Below, piece by piece: positions 47,334-56,506 of a DNA stretch of 64,000 nucleotides. Every line of letters begins with the position of its first letter. Position 1 is the first letter of the stretch. Under the pieces are notes generated by a model, which was not told where the DNA came from, made no database searches, and worked only from the letters and a program-made list of their open reading frames with translations. Source of the stretch: Aurantiacibacter sp. MUD61 (GTDB lineage Bacteria > Pseudomonadota > Alphaproteobacteria > Sphingomonadales > Sphingomonadaceae); contig NZ_CP115446.1 in the NCBI RefSeq assembly GCF_027912455.1, forward strand, positions 2,751,501 through 2,815,500. The letters run 5' to 3'. Both the position numbers and the translations under genes were made by a program.

Positions 47334-47511
47334 GAACCATATGCCCTGTTAGCAGGACCGGGCCCCTCTGGCGCAGGCGTAAGCCTTCGTGATGTCGGAC
47401 TGCATGAGACAGCAGGGGCCGGGGTCATCGCATTCCGCATATTCCGAAACCTGCTCGTGAAACGAGTTCACGCGCGTGCGCCCGCCGCACCGCAGAGTTT
47501 TGGAGTTTGAG

Positions 47512-48102
47512 ATGAAGAAGTTCCTGATGGTCCCGATGGTCGGCGCAGCTGCCCTCACCCTTGCCGCTTGTGGCGAAACCGCGACTGGCGATGCAGCCAC
47601 CGGCGACACCGCCGCCGCCACCGAAACCGCCAACGCGATCACCGCAGCCGACGTAGAAGCTGCGCAGACCGCGTGGGGCGAAGGCATTGTCGCCATCGGC
47701 CAGGTCAGCACCGATGGTGGCGACGTGAACGCAGCCGCGACGACCCACATCAACGATTTCTACGGCTATGAAGATGGCATGGACATCCTGTTCAAGCCGA
47801 CGCTCGCTGCTGAAGACCAGTTCCGCGGCAGCTTCGACGAAGCGCTGAGCTACTTCATCGGTACCGAAGGCACCGAAGATGGCGGCTTCGCGCTCGCCCC
47901 TTACACCGCCGTACGCTGGGAAAATGAAGGCACCATCATCGACGAGACTGGCGACACCGCCATGGCGATGGGCAATTACTACTTCACCGGCACCGATGGC
48001 AACGAAACCAAGGTCGAATACACTTTCGGCTATGAGCGCAATGACGCCGGCGATCTGGTGATCGTGCTGCACCACAGCTCGCTGCCGTTCTCGGCCCAGT
48101 AA
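47512..48102 (+). CDS. SnoaL/NTF2-like lipoprotein
   Basis: 196 residues. Lipobox in LTLAACGETA, a Thr/Ala-rich linker, then a domain that reads like an NTF2-like/CaMKII-association-type fold (AQTAWGEGIVAIGQV, INDFYGYEDGMDILFKPTLAAEDQFRG, and a final VLHHSSLPF). Members of this fold bind small ligands or act as association domains; no catalytic role is evident. The ATG at 47512 has GGAG 8 bases upstream. Confidence 0.7.
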   Translation: MKKFLMVPMVGAAALTLAACGETATGDAATGDTAAATETANAITAADVEAAQTAWGEGIVAIGQVSTDGGDVNAAATTHINDFYGYEDGMDILFKPTLAAEDQFRGSFDEALSYFIGTEGTEDGGFALAPYTAVRWENEGTIIDETGDTAMAMGNYYFTGTDGNETKVEYTFGYERNDAGDLVIVLHHSSLPFSAQ

Positions 48103-48173
48103 ACGATTACACGAAAACTGGGCTCCTCCCTCTTCCCTTCCTAGTCTCTCTGACTCGGGGGCCCAGCACACCG

Positions 48174-48217
48174 AACCCCCGTCGGCCCGATCTTCCCCGA
48201 TCCGGCTGGCGGGGGTT
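48174..48217 (-). terminator. Probable terminator of the bciA-like gene
   Basis: AACCCCCG (48174-48181) and CGGGGGTT (48210-48217) are perfectly complementary, with further pairing inside (GGCCCGATC against GATCCGGCT). It lies just after the stop of the minus-strand gene and also 72 bp after the plus-strand lipoprotein gene, so it may serve both. T runs are short. Confidence 0.55.
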
Positions 48218-48219
48218 TA

Positions 48220-49143
48220 CTATTGGGCGCGGAGCAGTTTGGCGTAGTGATCGCGCAGCGTGTCTTCGCCGAATTCGGGCGTGGCGTCGGCGTCGTAAAC
48301 CTCTCGCTCCTTGTCCCACACCAACATGCTTTCGGTAGCGTAATAGCGCCCGATCCGGGCATATTCCGCCTTAGCTGCGGCGTGCTTGGAGAGCTTGCCG
48401 AGCAGGTCAAGCGCGGCGATGGCGCGGTCCATCCATTTGACAGGCACATGCCTGAAACGCGGCTCCTTGCCGAGTAGCTCGAACAGCAATTCACCCTGCG
48501 CTTTTGGGGAAATGGCAGGCCCGGGTCCGCCAATGGGAAGCACGCAATTGTGCTTGGCCGGATCACTCAGAGCTGAGACGATAAAGCGCGCCAGATCACC
48601 ATCGCTGATCGGCTTGCAGCGCGTGAGCTCGCCATCGCCGAACAGCAGGAAGGGCTTGCCACGCTTTACGCGCTGCGCCTGGCCGGAAAGCGACTTGAAG
48701 AAGGCGGTCGGGCGGATGATCGTCCAAGTGAGGCCTGACTCCCTGAACGTTGCTTCGGCAGCCAGTTTGGCCGTTTGGAACGCCAGCTTGGGCTTCTGGA
48801 CGCAAATGGCAGACAGCAGCACCGCATGCCGTACGCCCGCAGTTTGCGCAGCAGCAATGATGTTCTGGTTGAAAATCGCATCGACTTTCCACGCGTCCTC
48901 GTGAACACCGGTGCGCGAGGCAATGCATGAGATCACCGCGTCGTAATTCTTGCCGAGGAAGAGGCCGCGCACCGAATTGCTGTCGAGATCGCGCATTCGC
49001 TCGACCCGCGCTCCGGGGAATACATCCCTGCCTCCTGCGCGAATGACGCAGGTGGTCTCATAACCCCGCTCGACCAATTCGCGCGCGACTGACTGACCGA
49101 TCGTGCCGCTTGCGCCGAAAAGGATGACGCTCTTGGCGCTCAT
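48220..49143 (-). CDS. bciA: BciA-type divinyl (proto)chlorophyllide 8-vinyl reductase homologue
   Basis: 307 residues. NAD(P)-binding GASGTIGQSVARELVERGY at the N-terminus, then ISCIASRTGVHEDAWKVD, LLSAICVQKPKLAFQTAKL, TIIRPTAFFKSLSGQ and PIGGPGPAISPKAQGELLF. These blocks closely match what is known of BciA/DVR, the NADPH-dependent reductase of the 8-vinyl group in (bacterio)chlorophyll synthesis. No other photosynthesis gene is in the window. Either the organism is an aerobic anoxygenic phototroph with a detached bciA, or the gene is a relic or paralogue with another substrate. It overlaps the M23 peptidase gene by 4 bp. Confidence 0.72.
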   Translation of the reverse strand: MSAKSVILFGASGTIGQSVARELVERGYETTCVIRAGGRDVFPGARVERMRDLDSNSVRGLFLGKNYDAVISCIASRTGVHEDAWKVDAIFNQNIIAAAQTAGVRHAVLLSAICVQKPKLAFQTAKLAAEATFRESGLTWTIIRPTAFFKSLSGQAQRVKRGKPFLLFGDGELTRCKPISDGDLARFIVSALSDPAKHNCVLPIGGPGPAISPKAQGELLFELLGKEPRFRHVPVKWMDRAIAALDLLGKLSKHAAAKAEYARIGRYYATESMLVWDKEREVYDADATPEFGEDTLRDHYAKLLRAQ

Positions 49144-50072
49144 TCCCCGTCTTGATCGCTGATGAAAATCTGTCCGGTCAGCGGAAAGCCACCATCGAAG
49201 CTGATCGCGACCGGCGTGTTATCCGATTCATCGTATTTCAGCGGACCACGTTCTGCATGAATATGGAGGTGTGGCCCCCTCGTGCGGCCGGACATGCCAA
49301 TCCGGCCAAGCGGCTGACCGGCTTCGACCTGATCCCCTTCTTCGATCAGAACACTTCCCTGGCGCATGTGGGCGAGGTTGACGGTGATCCCATCGCAATC
49401 GAGGCCCACGACATTGCCGGCTGGTCGCTCCTCATCATTTTCTGCGGAGTCTACCAATCCATCGCGCACCCAAATCGCGGTACCACTGCATGGAGCGACA
49501 ACAGTGCGATCCCAGATTTCGCTGCGGGTAAAGTCTTCGCTGCGTAGATAATCCTGCCACTGGAACATGCCCGAATTGAGAGCCACTATATCGACGGCAT
49601 AATGTTGCGACGGGTTGCGGGCATGACCTGCCTGCAGTGGCGCAGCGCTTCCACCGCGCGTTACCGCATAGGTGCCAGCTTCTAGCGGAAATTGCATGTC
49701 GACGACCTGCTCAGGAGGCTGAGCTGCTGACCACGCTCGCACATTTGTGAAGGCGAAATATGCACCTCCAAGCAGCAATACGATAGACAGGATTACACCA
49801 ATTGCACCCGGCCTTACCCAAGTCGATCCGCGATGGCGCAGTATTGCGATCAGCGATGCGGTGAGCGCCAAAAGCAAAAGTACAGGAAGCACATAGTAGC
49901 TGTAATGATACCAGGGCACGAGATAGAGCGCCGCGATGCTGGCCATCAATGTGTAGAAGACCACCGCAAGCGCGACCCACTTGCTCCGCGCGGGCCTCAA
50001 CGCCAGCCAGATGGCGGGCAAGGCAACGATTGCGACAATCAGGGCGAGCCAGGCGAAGCCGATCAGCATCAA
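49140..50072 (-). CDS. M23 family metallopeptidase with N-terminal membrane helices
   Basis: 310 residues. About four transmembrane helices (residues 1-110), then a periplasmic LytM/M23 domain with zinc-site motifs HYAVD (HxxxD) and HLHIHAE (HxH), and the GRIGMSGRTRGPHLH segment typical of M23 proteins. Such enzymes cut murein cross-links or, when degenerate, regulate amidases. All ligands seem present, so it is probably active. It is the middle gene of a coupled trio (4-bp overlaps on both sides). Confidence 0.85.
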   Translation of the reverse strand: MMLIGFAWLALIVAIVALPAIWLALRPARSKWVALAVVFYTLMASIAALYLVPWYHYSYYVLPVLLLLALTASLIAILRHRGSTWVRPGAIGVILSIVLLLGGAYFAFTNVRAWSAAQPPEQVVDMQFPLEAGTYAVTRGGSAAPLQAGHARNPSQHYAVDIVALNSGMFQWQDYLRSEDFTRSEIWDRTVVAPCSGTAIWVRDGLVDSAENDEERPAGNVVGLDCDGITVNLAHMRQGSVLIEEGDQVEAGQPLGRIGMSGRTRGPHLHIHAERGPLKYDESDNTPVAISFDGGFPLTGQIFISDQDGE

Positions 50073-51073
50073 TCGATCACCGCCAAGCCATCGCCGCCCG
50101 GTCCGGTGCGAATGCGGCGCAGGACTTCGCCGCTGGCAAAGTCGATCTCGGCGATAGTGTCTGTCGCAGTTTCGGCGGCGTAGAGGCGGCTGCCATCCTC
50201 GCTGAAGACCAGCGTTACCTGCACCGCATCACTGCTTCCCGATACGGGGATTGTTCGCACGACTTCATCCGTGGCGGTGTCGATCACCGTCAGGTCTCCG
50301 CTGCCGTAATTGCTACTCACCACGAAATCGCCCGAGGGGTGCATGGCGAGGCGGATGGGCACTTGGCCGGTCGGTACTTCGGCCTGCACTTCCAGTGTTT
50401 CAGCGTCGAGACGGTAAGCAATGCTGTCCACATTCGAGGATACCCACAGCGTCAGGCCATCGGGCGACAGGGCCAGAGCTTCGATCTGATCGCCGATACG
50501 ACGACGCAGCACCTCTTGGCGCATATTCAGATCGTAGCGAACAACTTCGCCGGTCGGGATAATGGTGCCGAATCCCAAACCGCGCTCTTGATCTACGGCA
50601 ATCATGTGCGGTCCGGGTCCCCCACCTCCGATTTCAATCGGCCTCGGCTCGTCGGTTTCCATCGTCTCAACAATATAGAGCGAGCCACGACCTTCTGCCC
50701 CGGCGACAACATTGAAGTTCTCGAGCCAGAGCGCACTATGTACCCGCGCTTGTTCGCCTAGCGGAATGTCGGCGATTTGGCGTAGGTCTTCGGTCGCGTA
50801 AATCTCGACGGAGCGCCCGGAGTAACACGCTACCATTACCAGCGCGTCATCCGGCGAAACCGTCAGCTCGTGCGGATTCTCGCAGGTATCCGCCCGGTGC
50901 GTTTCTTCGCCTGTGGCAAGGTCGATGCGCGAAAGGCTCGCCCCGCGCTTGTTCGCGACGAACAATGTGCCATCACTGCCGTGCGCCGGAGTGACCGGTC
51001 CGGGAATGTCCGCAGTCGGTGCGCAGCCAACCAGAAGTACAGCTAGCGAAATTCCGGATAGTTTTGCGAACAT
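50069..51073 (-). CDS. YncE-like beta-propeller lipoprotein
   Basis: 334 residues. Lipobox in LLVGCAPT, followed by seven blade-like repeats: LFVANKRGASLSRIDLATGE, ELTVSPDDALVMVACYSG, ALALSPDGLTLWVSSN, RLAMHPSGDFVVSSNYGSG, VFSEDGSRLYAAETATD. YncE-type propellers are periplasmic and of unclear function. It is the first gene of the unit leading to the M23 peptidase and the bciA-like gene. Confidence 0.85.
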   Translation of the reverse strand: MFAKLSGISLAVLLVGCAPTADIPGPVTPAHGSDGTLFVANKRGASLSRIDLATGEETHRADTCENPHELTVSPDDALVMVACYSGRSVEIYATEDLRQIADIPLGEQARVHSALWLENFNVVAGAEGRGSLYIVETMETDEPRPIEIGGGGPGPHMIAVDQERGLGFGTIIPTGEVVRYDLNMRQEVLRRRIGDQIEALALSPDGLTLWVSSNVDSIAYRLDAETLEVQAEVPTGQVPIRLAMHPSGDFVVSSNYGSGDLTVIDTATDEVVRTIPVSGSSDAVQVTLVFSEDGSRLYAAETATDTIAEIDFASGEVLRRIRTGPGGDGLAVID

Positions 51074-51115
51074 GCCGTCCCCCCAGAAGCGTCTAGAAGG
51101 TGGGATTGTGCCCTA

Positions 51116-51877
51116 TCACTCTTCCAAAAGGAAGCGGGCGATTTCTTCGCCGAGTTCTGGCTTCAGGACGCAGCTCATATGGGTGCCCGGAATCGTCTCG
51201 ACACGCGCGTCGGGAAGCGCTTCGGCCAATCGCTCGGGCGAGCCATTGTCTCGATCATCCTCGCCGATCAGCACCAGCGTCGGCATGGTGATTTTCGCGA
51301 GTTCAGCCTCATTGATGTTGTCCACGCCGTTCACCAGCAAATGTCGCGCGGCGACAGGATCGATGCCCTGCGTTTTCATGAAACTTTTCGCAATGAAGCG
51401 CGGGTCGCCATGTTTGATCTCGTCGAAATGGTCGATCATGTCGATGAAGAATGCGGTGCGCTTCTGCCAATTGGTCAGGCCTTCCAGCCCCATGCCCGTG
51501 ACGATCAGCCGCCGCGGAGTAAGCCCCGCGATAACCGCGCTGATTGCCGTGCGAGAGCCAAGCGAGAACCCGACAAGATCGTAATCCACCAGTCCCAGCT
51601 GCTCGACGACGCTGAATGCATCCTTCACCAGCACGCCTGACGGATAGGCGGAAGCATCCGTCGGCGCATCGCTGTGCCCGTGCACACGCCAGTCCGGCAT
51701 GATCGCCTCAAAGCCCTGCTCCGCCAGATGCGCAGCGTGACCGTATTTGATCCAGTTGACGTTCGCATCCGAGAACAGGCCGTGCAGCAGCAGGACAGGC
51801 CGTCCTTCTCCCATACGGTGCACCGCCATGCGCGTGCCGTCGAAGCTCTCGATGAATTGCGTGTTCAGTTCGGTCAT
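51116..51877 (-). CDS. Alpha/beta hydrolase
   Basis: 253 residues. Oxyanion-hole LLLHGLFSD near residue 30, a nucleophile elbow GFSLGS with Ser, an acid residue in LVLIGEDDRDNG, and a His in PGTHMSCVL: a complete triad. Substrate unknown. It shares one base with the stop of the upstream lipoprotein gene (TGATG), so it is co-translated with it and probably with asd. Confidence 0.87.
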   Translation of the reverse strand: MTELNTQFIESFDGTRMAVHRMGEGRPVLLLHGLFSDANVNWIKYGHAAHLAEQGFEAIMPDWRVHGHSDAPTDASAYPSGVLVKDAFSVVEQLGLVDYDLVGFSLGSRTAISAVIAGLTPRRLIVTGMGLEGLTNWQKRTAFFIDMIDHFDEIKHGDPRFIAKSFMKTQGIDPVAARHLLVNGVDNINEAELAKITMPTLVLIGEDDRDNGSPERLAEALPDARVETIPGTHMSCVLKPELGEEIARFLLEE

Positions 51878-52407
51878 CAGCGGGCGATGCAGTTTTCACC
51901 TGCGTAGAGCGCGCGCACTTCATCATCCACGAAGACACCGCCGATGGAATTTTCTGGATCGGTGCCAATCATGAATTCGCCATCGATGGTGCTGTCTTCC
52001 ATCATGCTCACCTGCGGGTCGGCAAGCATTTCCTCGCGGCTCAATTCGGGCACATAGGGCGCGTTGGCGGTGTAGCCGACAAACTGGTCATCGCGGAAGT
52101 TGAGCGTCAGCCCTTCAAACGAAGTCGAGGTCAGGCCGCAATCATTCTCACTGTTTTCGCCCACTACGTCGCCAACGATATTGGCAAGCGTCGTTTCGGT
52201 CGCTTCGCGCATCGAGCCGAACGGCACTTCAAGCTGCTCAAACCCGGCCTGCGGGGGAATGATGATGCCGGTAGCCTGAAGATCGAGCGTCGCATTTTCC
52301 AGCGGCTCCGGTCCCTCCGGCGCGAGTGCTTCGCCATCACCACCGGGCGCATCTCCGTTGCACGCGGCAAGCATCAGCGGAAGGGCGAGAAGAGCGAAGT
52401 GGCGCAT
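51877..52407 (-). CDS. Hypothetical lipoprotein
   Basis: 176 residues with a lipobox (LMLAACNGDA) and an acidic, Pro-rich linker. The rest is a small beta-rich domain with two Cys (NDCGLTSTSF and GENCIAR) likely joined by a disulfide. No family recognised. It begins 5 bp after the asd stop. Confidence 0.72.
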   Translation of the reverse strand: MRHFALLALPLMLAACNGDAPGGDGEALAPEGPEPLENATLDLQATGIIIPPQAGFEQLEVPFGSMREATETTLANIVGDVVGENSENDCGLTSTSFEGLTLNFRDDQFVGYTANAPYVPELSREEMLADPQVSMMEDSTIDGEFMIGTDPENSIGGVFVDDEVRALYAGENCIAR

Positions 52408-52412
52408 GGCAA

Positions 52413-53438
52413 TTATCCCTTTTGCAAATGGCGACGGCCGAGCAGTTCTGCGATCTGCACGGCGTTCAATGCCGCACCTTTACGCAAATTGTCGGAAACG
52501 CACCACAGGACAAGACCGTTATCGACGGTCGGGTCTTCACGCACGCGGCTGACATAGGTTGCGCCATCGCCAGCGGCTTCGACCGGGGTCACGTATCCGC
52601 CGTCTTCGCGCTTATCGACGAGCATGATGCCCGGCGCTTCCCGCAGGATGTCCTGCGCCGCCTCTGCCGAAAGCTCTTCCTCGAATTCGATATTCACCGC
52701 TTCGGAATGGCCGACGAAGACGGGCACGCGCACGCAAGTTGCGTTCAGCTTGATCTTCGGGTCGAGGATCTTCTTGGTCTCGACCACCATTTTCCATTCT
52801 TCCTTGGTGGCGCCATCATCCATGAACACATCGATGTGCGGGATGACGTTGAAGGCGATCTGCTTGGTGAACTTGGCAGGCTCCACCTGGTCGCCCACGA
52901 AGATTGCGCGGCTCTGCTCAAACAGCTCGTCCATGCCCTGCTTGCCCGCGCCCGAAACCGACTGGTAGGTCGACACGACCACGCGCTTGATCTTGGCCGC
53001 CTTATGCAGCGGGGCGAGCGCCACAACCAGCTGCGCGGTCGAGCAGTTGGGATTGGCGATGATGTTCTTCGCTGTGTAGCCATCGATCGCATCGGGGTTC
53101 ACCTCCGGCACGATCAGCGGCACATCGGGATCCATGCGATAGAGCGAGGAATTGTCGATCACCACGCAGCCCGCAGCCGCTGCCTTGGGCGCATAGGTCT
53201 TGGTCGCTTCGCTACCGCAGGCGAACAGAGCCATATCCCAGCCGGAAAAGTCGAAATGCTCGAGGTTCTTGCATTTGACCATTTTGCCGCTGTCGCCGAC
53301 TTCCACTTCCATGCCGGTCGAGCGGCCCGATGCCACTGCCGCCACTTCATCCATCGGGAATTCGCGCTCTGCCAGGATGGCGAGCATTTCGCGCCCGACA
53401 TTTCCCGTCGCGCCGACAACTGCAACCCGGTAACCCAT
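52413..53438 (-). CDS. asd: Aspartate-semialdehyde dehydrogenase
   Basis: 341 residues. NADP-binding VVGATGNVGREML, the catalytic Cys in NPNCSTAQLV near residue 132, CVRVPVFVGHSEAVNIEFEE for the catalytic His region, and RVREDPTVDNGLVLWCVSDNLRKGAALNAVQIAELL at the end. It makes aspartate semialdehyde for lysine, threonine, methionine and murein diaminopimelate. It leads an asd-lipoprotein-hydrolase unit. Confidence 0.96.
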   Translation of the reverse strand: MGYRVAVVGATGNVGREMLAILAEREFPMDEVAAVASGRSTGMEVEVGDSGKMVKCKNLEHFDFSGWDMALFACGSEATKTYAPKAAAAGCVVIDNSSLYRMDPDVPLIVPEVNPDAIDGYTAKNIIANPNCSTAQLVVALAPLHKAAKIKRVVVSTYQSVSGAGKQGMDELFEQSRAIFVGDQVEPAKFTKQIAFNVIPHIDVFMDDGATKEEWKMVVETKKILDPKIKLNATCVRVPVFVGHSEAVNIEFEEELSAEAAQDILREAPGIMLVDKREDGGYVTPVEAAGDGATYVSRVREDPTVDNGLVLWCVSDNLRKGAALNAVQIAELLGRRHLQKG

Positions 53439-53620
53439 GATAATCTTGCTCCGTCAAATACTGTGCCTGCTGCCTAGCGACTGTGTTCGCAGGTGCAACA
53501 GCAAAGGTGTTTTCGTGCCGTGAAGCTAATCTACTTCGGGACAGGCAATTTGTCGGCAATTGCCAATCCGATTTCAGATGCTAGGCTTCGTCTTCAATTC
53601 AGGGGCATCAAGGGGGCTTC

Positions 53621-54121
53621 ATGCGTAAATCACTGACAACAATCGTTTTGGCGGCAGGCCTTGCCGCTATTTCCGCACCGGCAGCGGCGCAAGCCGTGCC
53701 GACATCGCTACGCCTGCTGGTGGAGGATACGACCGCCACATCCAACGCATGCGGCGTCACCAGCCAGCGCCTGATGCAGGAGCTGCGCACGAACCTTCGC
53801 ACGCACGGCATTCGCGAGGCCGCGAGCGACGATTTCAACGCGCCTATCCTCTATGCGCGCACCAATGTGGATGAGAACCAGGACCTGTGCTTCGGCAGCA
53901 TCGAAGTGCGCATCCAGACCTATGACTACATGCCGATCCTGACGACGCCCAACCGGCTGTTCGGATCGCTGGTCTATTGCAATTCGGCCGAGGTATTCTC
54001 GGAGCCGGACCGTATTTCGGCATTCACCGAGATCGTGCGCGATCACGTGCGGCTCTGCCTCGACGATGTGCGCGGCCGGGCGGAAACCAATACGGGCGGA
54101 CCAGTTCGCAGCGACAAATAA
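53621..54121 (+). CDS. Hypothetical exported protein
   Basis: 166 residues with a Sec signal ending APAAAQA. The mature part has several Cys (SNACGVTS, DLCFGSIEV, LVYCNSAEV, RLCLDDV) and alternates helix and strand; likely a disulfide-bonded periplasmic protein. No family recognised. It converges on rplS with a shared terminator. Confidence 0.72.
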   Translation: MRKSLTTIVLAAGLAAISAPAAAQAVPTSLRLLVEDTTATSNACGVTSQRLMQELRTNLRTHGIREAASDDFNAPILYARTNVDENQDLCFGSIEVRIQTYDYMPILTTPNRLFGSLVYCNSAEVFSEPDRISAFTEIVRDHVRLCLDDVRGRAETNTGGPVRSDK

Positions 54122-54145
54122 TCCGCAGCGATACATAAAACGAAA

Positions 54146-54175
54146 GGGGCGGCTTCCCGATCAGGAAACCGCCCC
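54146..54175 (-). terminator. Terminator between the rplS operon and the exported protein gene
   Basis: GGGGCGGCTTCC (54146-54157) pairs with GGAAACCGCCCC (54164-54175) with one mismatch around a six-base loop. On the minus strand a TTTCGTTTT run follows; on the plus strand TTGTTT. Probably bidirectional, mainly serving rplS. Confidence 0.85.
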
Positions 54176-54202
54176 TTGTTTGACTCGCTTTGAGAGAGTG
54201 GC

Positions 54203-54568
54203 TTACTTGGCCACGTTCTCCCGGCGCTCGGCGATACGGGCGCTCTTACCGGTACGGCCACGCAGATAGTACAGCTTGGCGCGACGCACGATACCGCGGC
54301 GAACCACGGTGATGTTGTCGACGATCGGCGAGTACAGCGGGAACACACGTTCCACGCCTTCGCCGAAGCTGATCTTGCGCACGGTGAAGTTGCTGCCCAT
54401 GCCGCGGTTGGAGCGGGCGATGCACACGCCTTCGAAATTCTGAACGCGTTCGCGGTTGCCTTCCTTCACCTTCACGCCGACACGCAGGGTATCGCCGGGG
54501 CGGAAGTCCGGAACGTCCTTGCCGAGAGCTTCAATGGCTTCGGCTTCTAGAGTCTGGATCAGGTTCAC
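54203..54568 (-). CDS. rplS: 50S ribosomal protein L19
   Basis: 121 residues from GTG 54568 ([16 protein letters not shown]). The family blocks [43 protein letters not shown] and [12 protein letters not shown] are complete. It sits at the interface of the two ribosomal subunits. The GTG overlaps the trmD stop (GTGA); the upstream extension of the frame is inside trmD and was rejected. Confidence 0.97.
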   Translation of the reverse strand: MNLIQTLEAEAIEALGKDVPDFRPGDTLRVGVKVKEGNRERVQNFEGVCIARSNRGMGSNFTVRKISFGEGVERVFPLYSPIVDNITVVRRGIVRRAKLYYLRGRTGKSARIAERRENVAK

Positions 54569-55314
54569 TGGTCCGTTTCCTTCTTTTTCCGCTGCACGCC
54601 AGAGGCAGGCTGGACCGGAGCGCCACCATGGCGTTCCCATAAATCCGGCCTGCGTAACCGAGTATCGTCTTCCGCGCGGTCTTTCCTCCACGCGGCGATT
54701 TTCGCATGATCCCCCGATCGCAGCACTTCAGGGATCGTGCGCCCCTCCCATTCCTGAGGTCGGGTATATTGCGGGTATTCGAGCAAACCGTCCTCGAACG
54801 ATTCCTCAGTCCCACTAGAAGCCGCGCCCATTACCCCCGGAAGCAGCCGAATGCAAGCATCGAGTATGGCGAGCGCAGCAGGTTCTCCGCCGGAGAGCAC
54901 GATGTCCGCAAGGCTGACCTGCTCGATCTCTGGGCGCGCTTCGAACACGCGCTCGTCGAACCCTTCGAACCGGCCGCACAGCATGATGACACCAGGGCCG
55001 CTGGCGATCTCGCGAATGCGTTGTTGCGTGATCGGCTTCCCGCGCGGCGTCATGGCGAGGATCGGCGTTTTCGGCTGGCGCGCAATGGCATGATCGACCG
55101 CCGCGCCAAGGACGTCGGCCTTCAGCACCATTCCCGCGCCGCCACCAGCTGGCGTGTCGTCGACTGTGCGGTGCTTGTCAGTCGCGAAATCGCGGATCTG
55201 GATCGTGTCGCACGACCACTTCTGCTCCTCCAGCGCCCGCCCCGCGAGCGAAATGCGCAACGGCCCGGGAAACATCTCCGGATAGAGCGTAAGAATGGTG
55301 GCGGCGAAGGTCAT
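54565..55314 (-). CDS. trmD: tRNA (guanine-N1-)-methyltransferase
   Basis: 249 residues. [19 protein letters not shown] at the start, the trefoil-knot SAM site ([13 protein letters not shown], and [17 protein letters not shown]), and [17 protein letters not shown] near the C-terminus. It makes m1G37 in tRNAs to prevent frameshifting. It is coupled to rplS. Upstream, where rimM would normally be, lie about 3.8 kb of other genes; the first 59-60 bp of trmD are also duplicated at 56091-56150. Confidence 0.96.
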   Translation of the reverse strand: MTFAATILTLYPEMFPGPLRISLAGRALEEQKWSCDTIQIRDFATDKHRTVDDTPAGGGAGMVLKADVLGAAVDHAIARQPKTPILAMTPRGKPITQQRIREIASGPGVIMLCGRFEGFDERVFEARPEIEQVSLADIVLSGGEPAALAILDACIRLLPGVMGAASSGTEESFEDGLLEYPQYTRPQEWEGRTIPEVLRSGDHAKIAAWRKDRAEDDTRLRRPDLWERHGGAPVQPASGVQRKKKETDQ

Positions 55315-55332
55315 TGCCCTTGCCCTAGCGCG

Positions 55333-56037
55333 TCAGGCGCATTTCACAAACACAACTCCATCACCGGTGATCGTCGCGCTGCCTATGGTGACCGGATCGT
55401 ATGCGGCGTCGGTCGCGGGGCGTAGGATGGCAAGGCCGTCGGGCCCGCGCGCTTCAAGCGGTAGGTCGTCCATCGGCTCGTCGAGGTCCAGGCGCGGATA
55501 CTGGTCGAGGATTACCAAAGCGCTGTTGTCATGATTGCCGATCTCGCCGTTCAGCACCGTCCCGCCGGAGGTCGTCCTGATGCGGAAATCCGGATCGTCG
55601 CAATCGGCATTCACACCCCTGGCGACCCAGCTGCCCACGACATATTCACGTGTCAGCGCGACGCCTCCCGCACGGGCCGGATCGCGGTCTCGTGCCGGAG
55701 GTTCGATCGCGTCGATCCGCTGCGGGATCAGCGTGCCCTCGCCTTCCATGCAGAAACTCGCGTCTGCGATCTCGCCCGTCAGACGGATATAATCGCCCGA
55801 CCCGAAATCGGCCTCACCGAAATTGACGGACCAGACTTTGCCGTCGGGCGTGCGGACGGTGTCGCATTCGGTGCCAGCCTCGACCCGACCCTCTACGGTA
55901 ACGAGGCGAGGCTCGCCAACGGGGCGCGTTGCGGTAGCGTCGTCGGTCTCGGGGTCTGCGGGAGGTGCGGCGTTTTCAGGTCCGTCCGCACAGGCAGAAA
56001 CGGCAAGGACGGCGAGGCATGTCGGAAATAATCTCAT
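55333..56037 (-). CDS. Hypothetical lipoprotein inserted before trmD
   Basis: 234 residues. Lipobox LAVSACADG and an acidic linker, then beta-rich segments reminiscent of an OB-type or DUF5818-like domain (VTVEGRVEAGTECDTVRTPDGKVWSVNF, RLTGEIADASFCMEGEGTLIPQRI). Paired Cys suggest disulfides. It lies between trmD and the duplicated trmD 5' fragment, so it probably arrived with, or was trapped by, that rearrangement. Confidence 0.72.
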   Translation of the reverse strand: MRLFPTCLAVLAVSACADGPENAAPPADPETDDATATRPVGEPRLVTVEGRVEAGTECDTVRTPDGKVWSVNFGEADFGSGDYIRLTGEIADASFCMEGEGTLIPQRIDAIEPPARDRDPARAGGVALTREYVVGSWVARGVNADCDDPDFRIRTTSGGTVLNGEIGNHDNSALVILDQYPRLDLDEPMDDLPLEARGPDGLAILRPATDAAYDPVTIGSATITGDGVVFVKCA

Positions 56038-56090
56038 GGAGAATCAACGCGCGAAGCGGCGCTGGTTCCGAATTTTTAGAGCAGTTCCTC

Positions 56091-56150
56091 AGCCAGCGGC
56101 CCGGGAAACATCGCCGGACAGAGCGTAGGGATGGTGGCGGCAAAGGTCAT
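56091..56150 (-). pseudogene. Duplicated 5' end of trmD
   Basis: The minus strand from 56150 reads MTFAATIPTLCPAMFPGPLAEELL and stops at 56076. The first 19 codons match trmD except L8P, Y11C and E13A, so the copy has drifted in protein sequence and is a dead fragment or a small leader peptide. Homology to trmD begins exactly at the start codon and ends after Pro-Leu. The ATG overlaps the stop of the upstream membrane gene (ATGA). Confidence 0.8.
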
Positions 56151-56506
56151 TCGAACACCTTTGCATCGAGCTCTTTCTTCAAACGCCGCTTTTCGATGAA
56201 TTCTGCGGCCCGCCCCTGAAACAGCAGTATGAGGACGAGGCAGCCGCAGAAAATCCAAAATGCTTCGTACAAAGCCGCCAGATAAGGGAGGCCGGCGGCA
56301 GGGCTATCTTCGATTTCGATTTCGCCCCAACGAAGCTCGAGGGTCATGAATGCGAAGGTGGGAGCCACACCGAACAGCGACAAGACTGCGTAGGTCCGCG
56401 CTGCCTCGACTTTCCGGCAAAGCCATGACCAAAACACGATCAAGACGAGGGAAATCAGAGGAATACTGATGAGAACAAAAGGAATCCCCCTTAGGTCTAT
56501 TGCCAT
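56147..56506 (-). CDS. Small membrane protein, hypothetical
   Basis: 119 residues with three hydrophobic helices (FVLISIPLISLVLIVFWSWL, YAVLSLFGVAPTFAFMTL, FWIFCGCLVLILLF) and a charged C-terminus. No family recognised. It overlaps the nitrilase gene by 10 bp upstream and the trmD remnant by 4 bp downstream. Confidence 0.7.
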   Translation of the reverse strand: MAIDLRGIPFVLISIPLISLVLIVFWSWLCRKVEAARTYAVLSLFGVAPTFAFMTLELRWGEIEIEDSPAAGLPYLAALYEAFWIFCGCLVLILLFQGRAAEFIEKRRLKKELDAKVFE

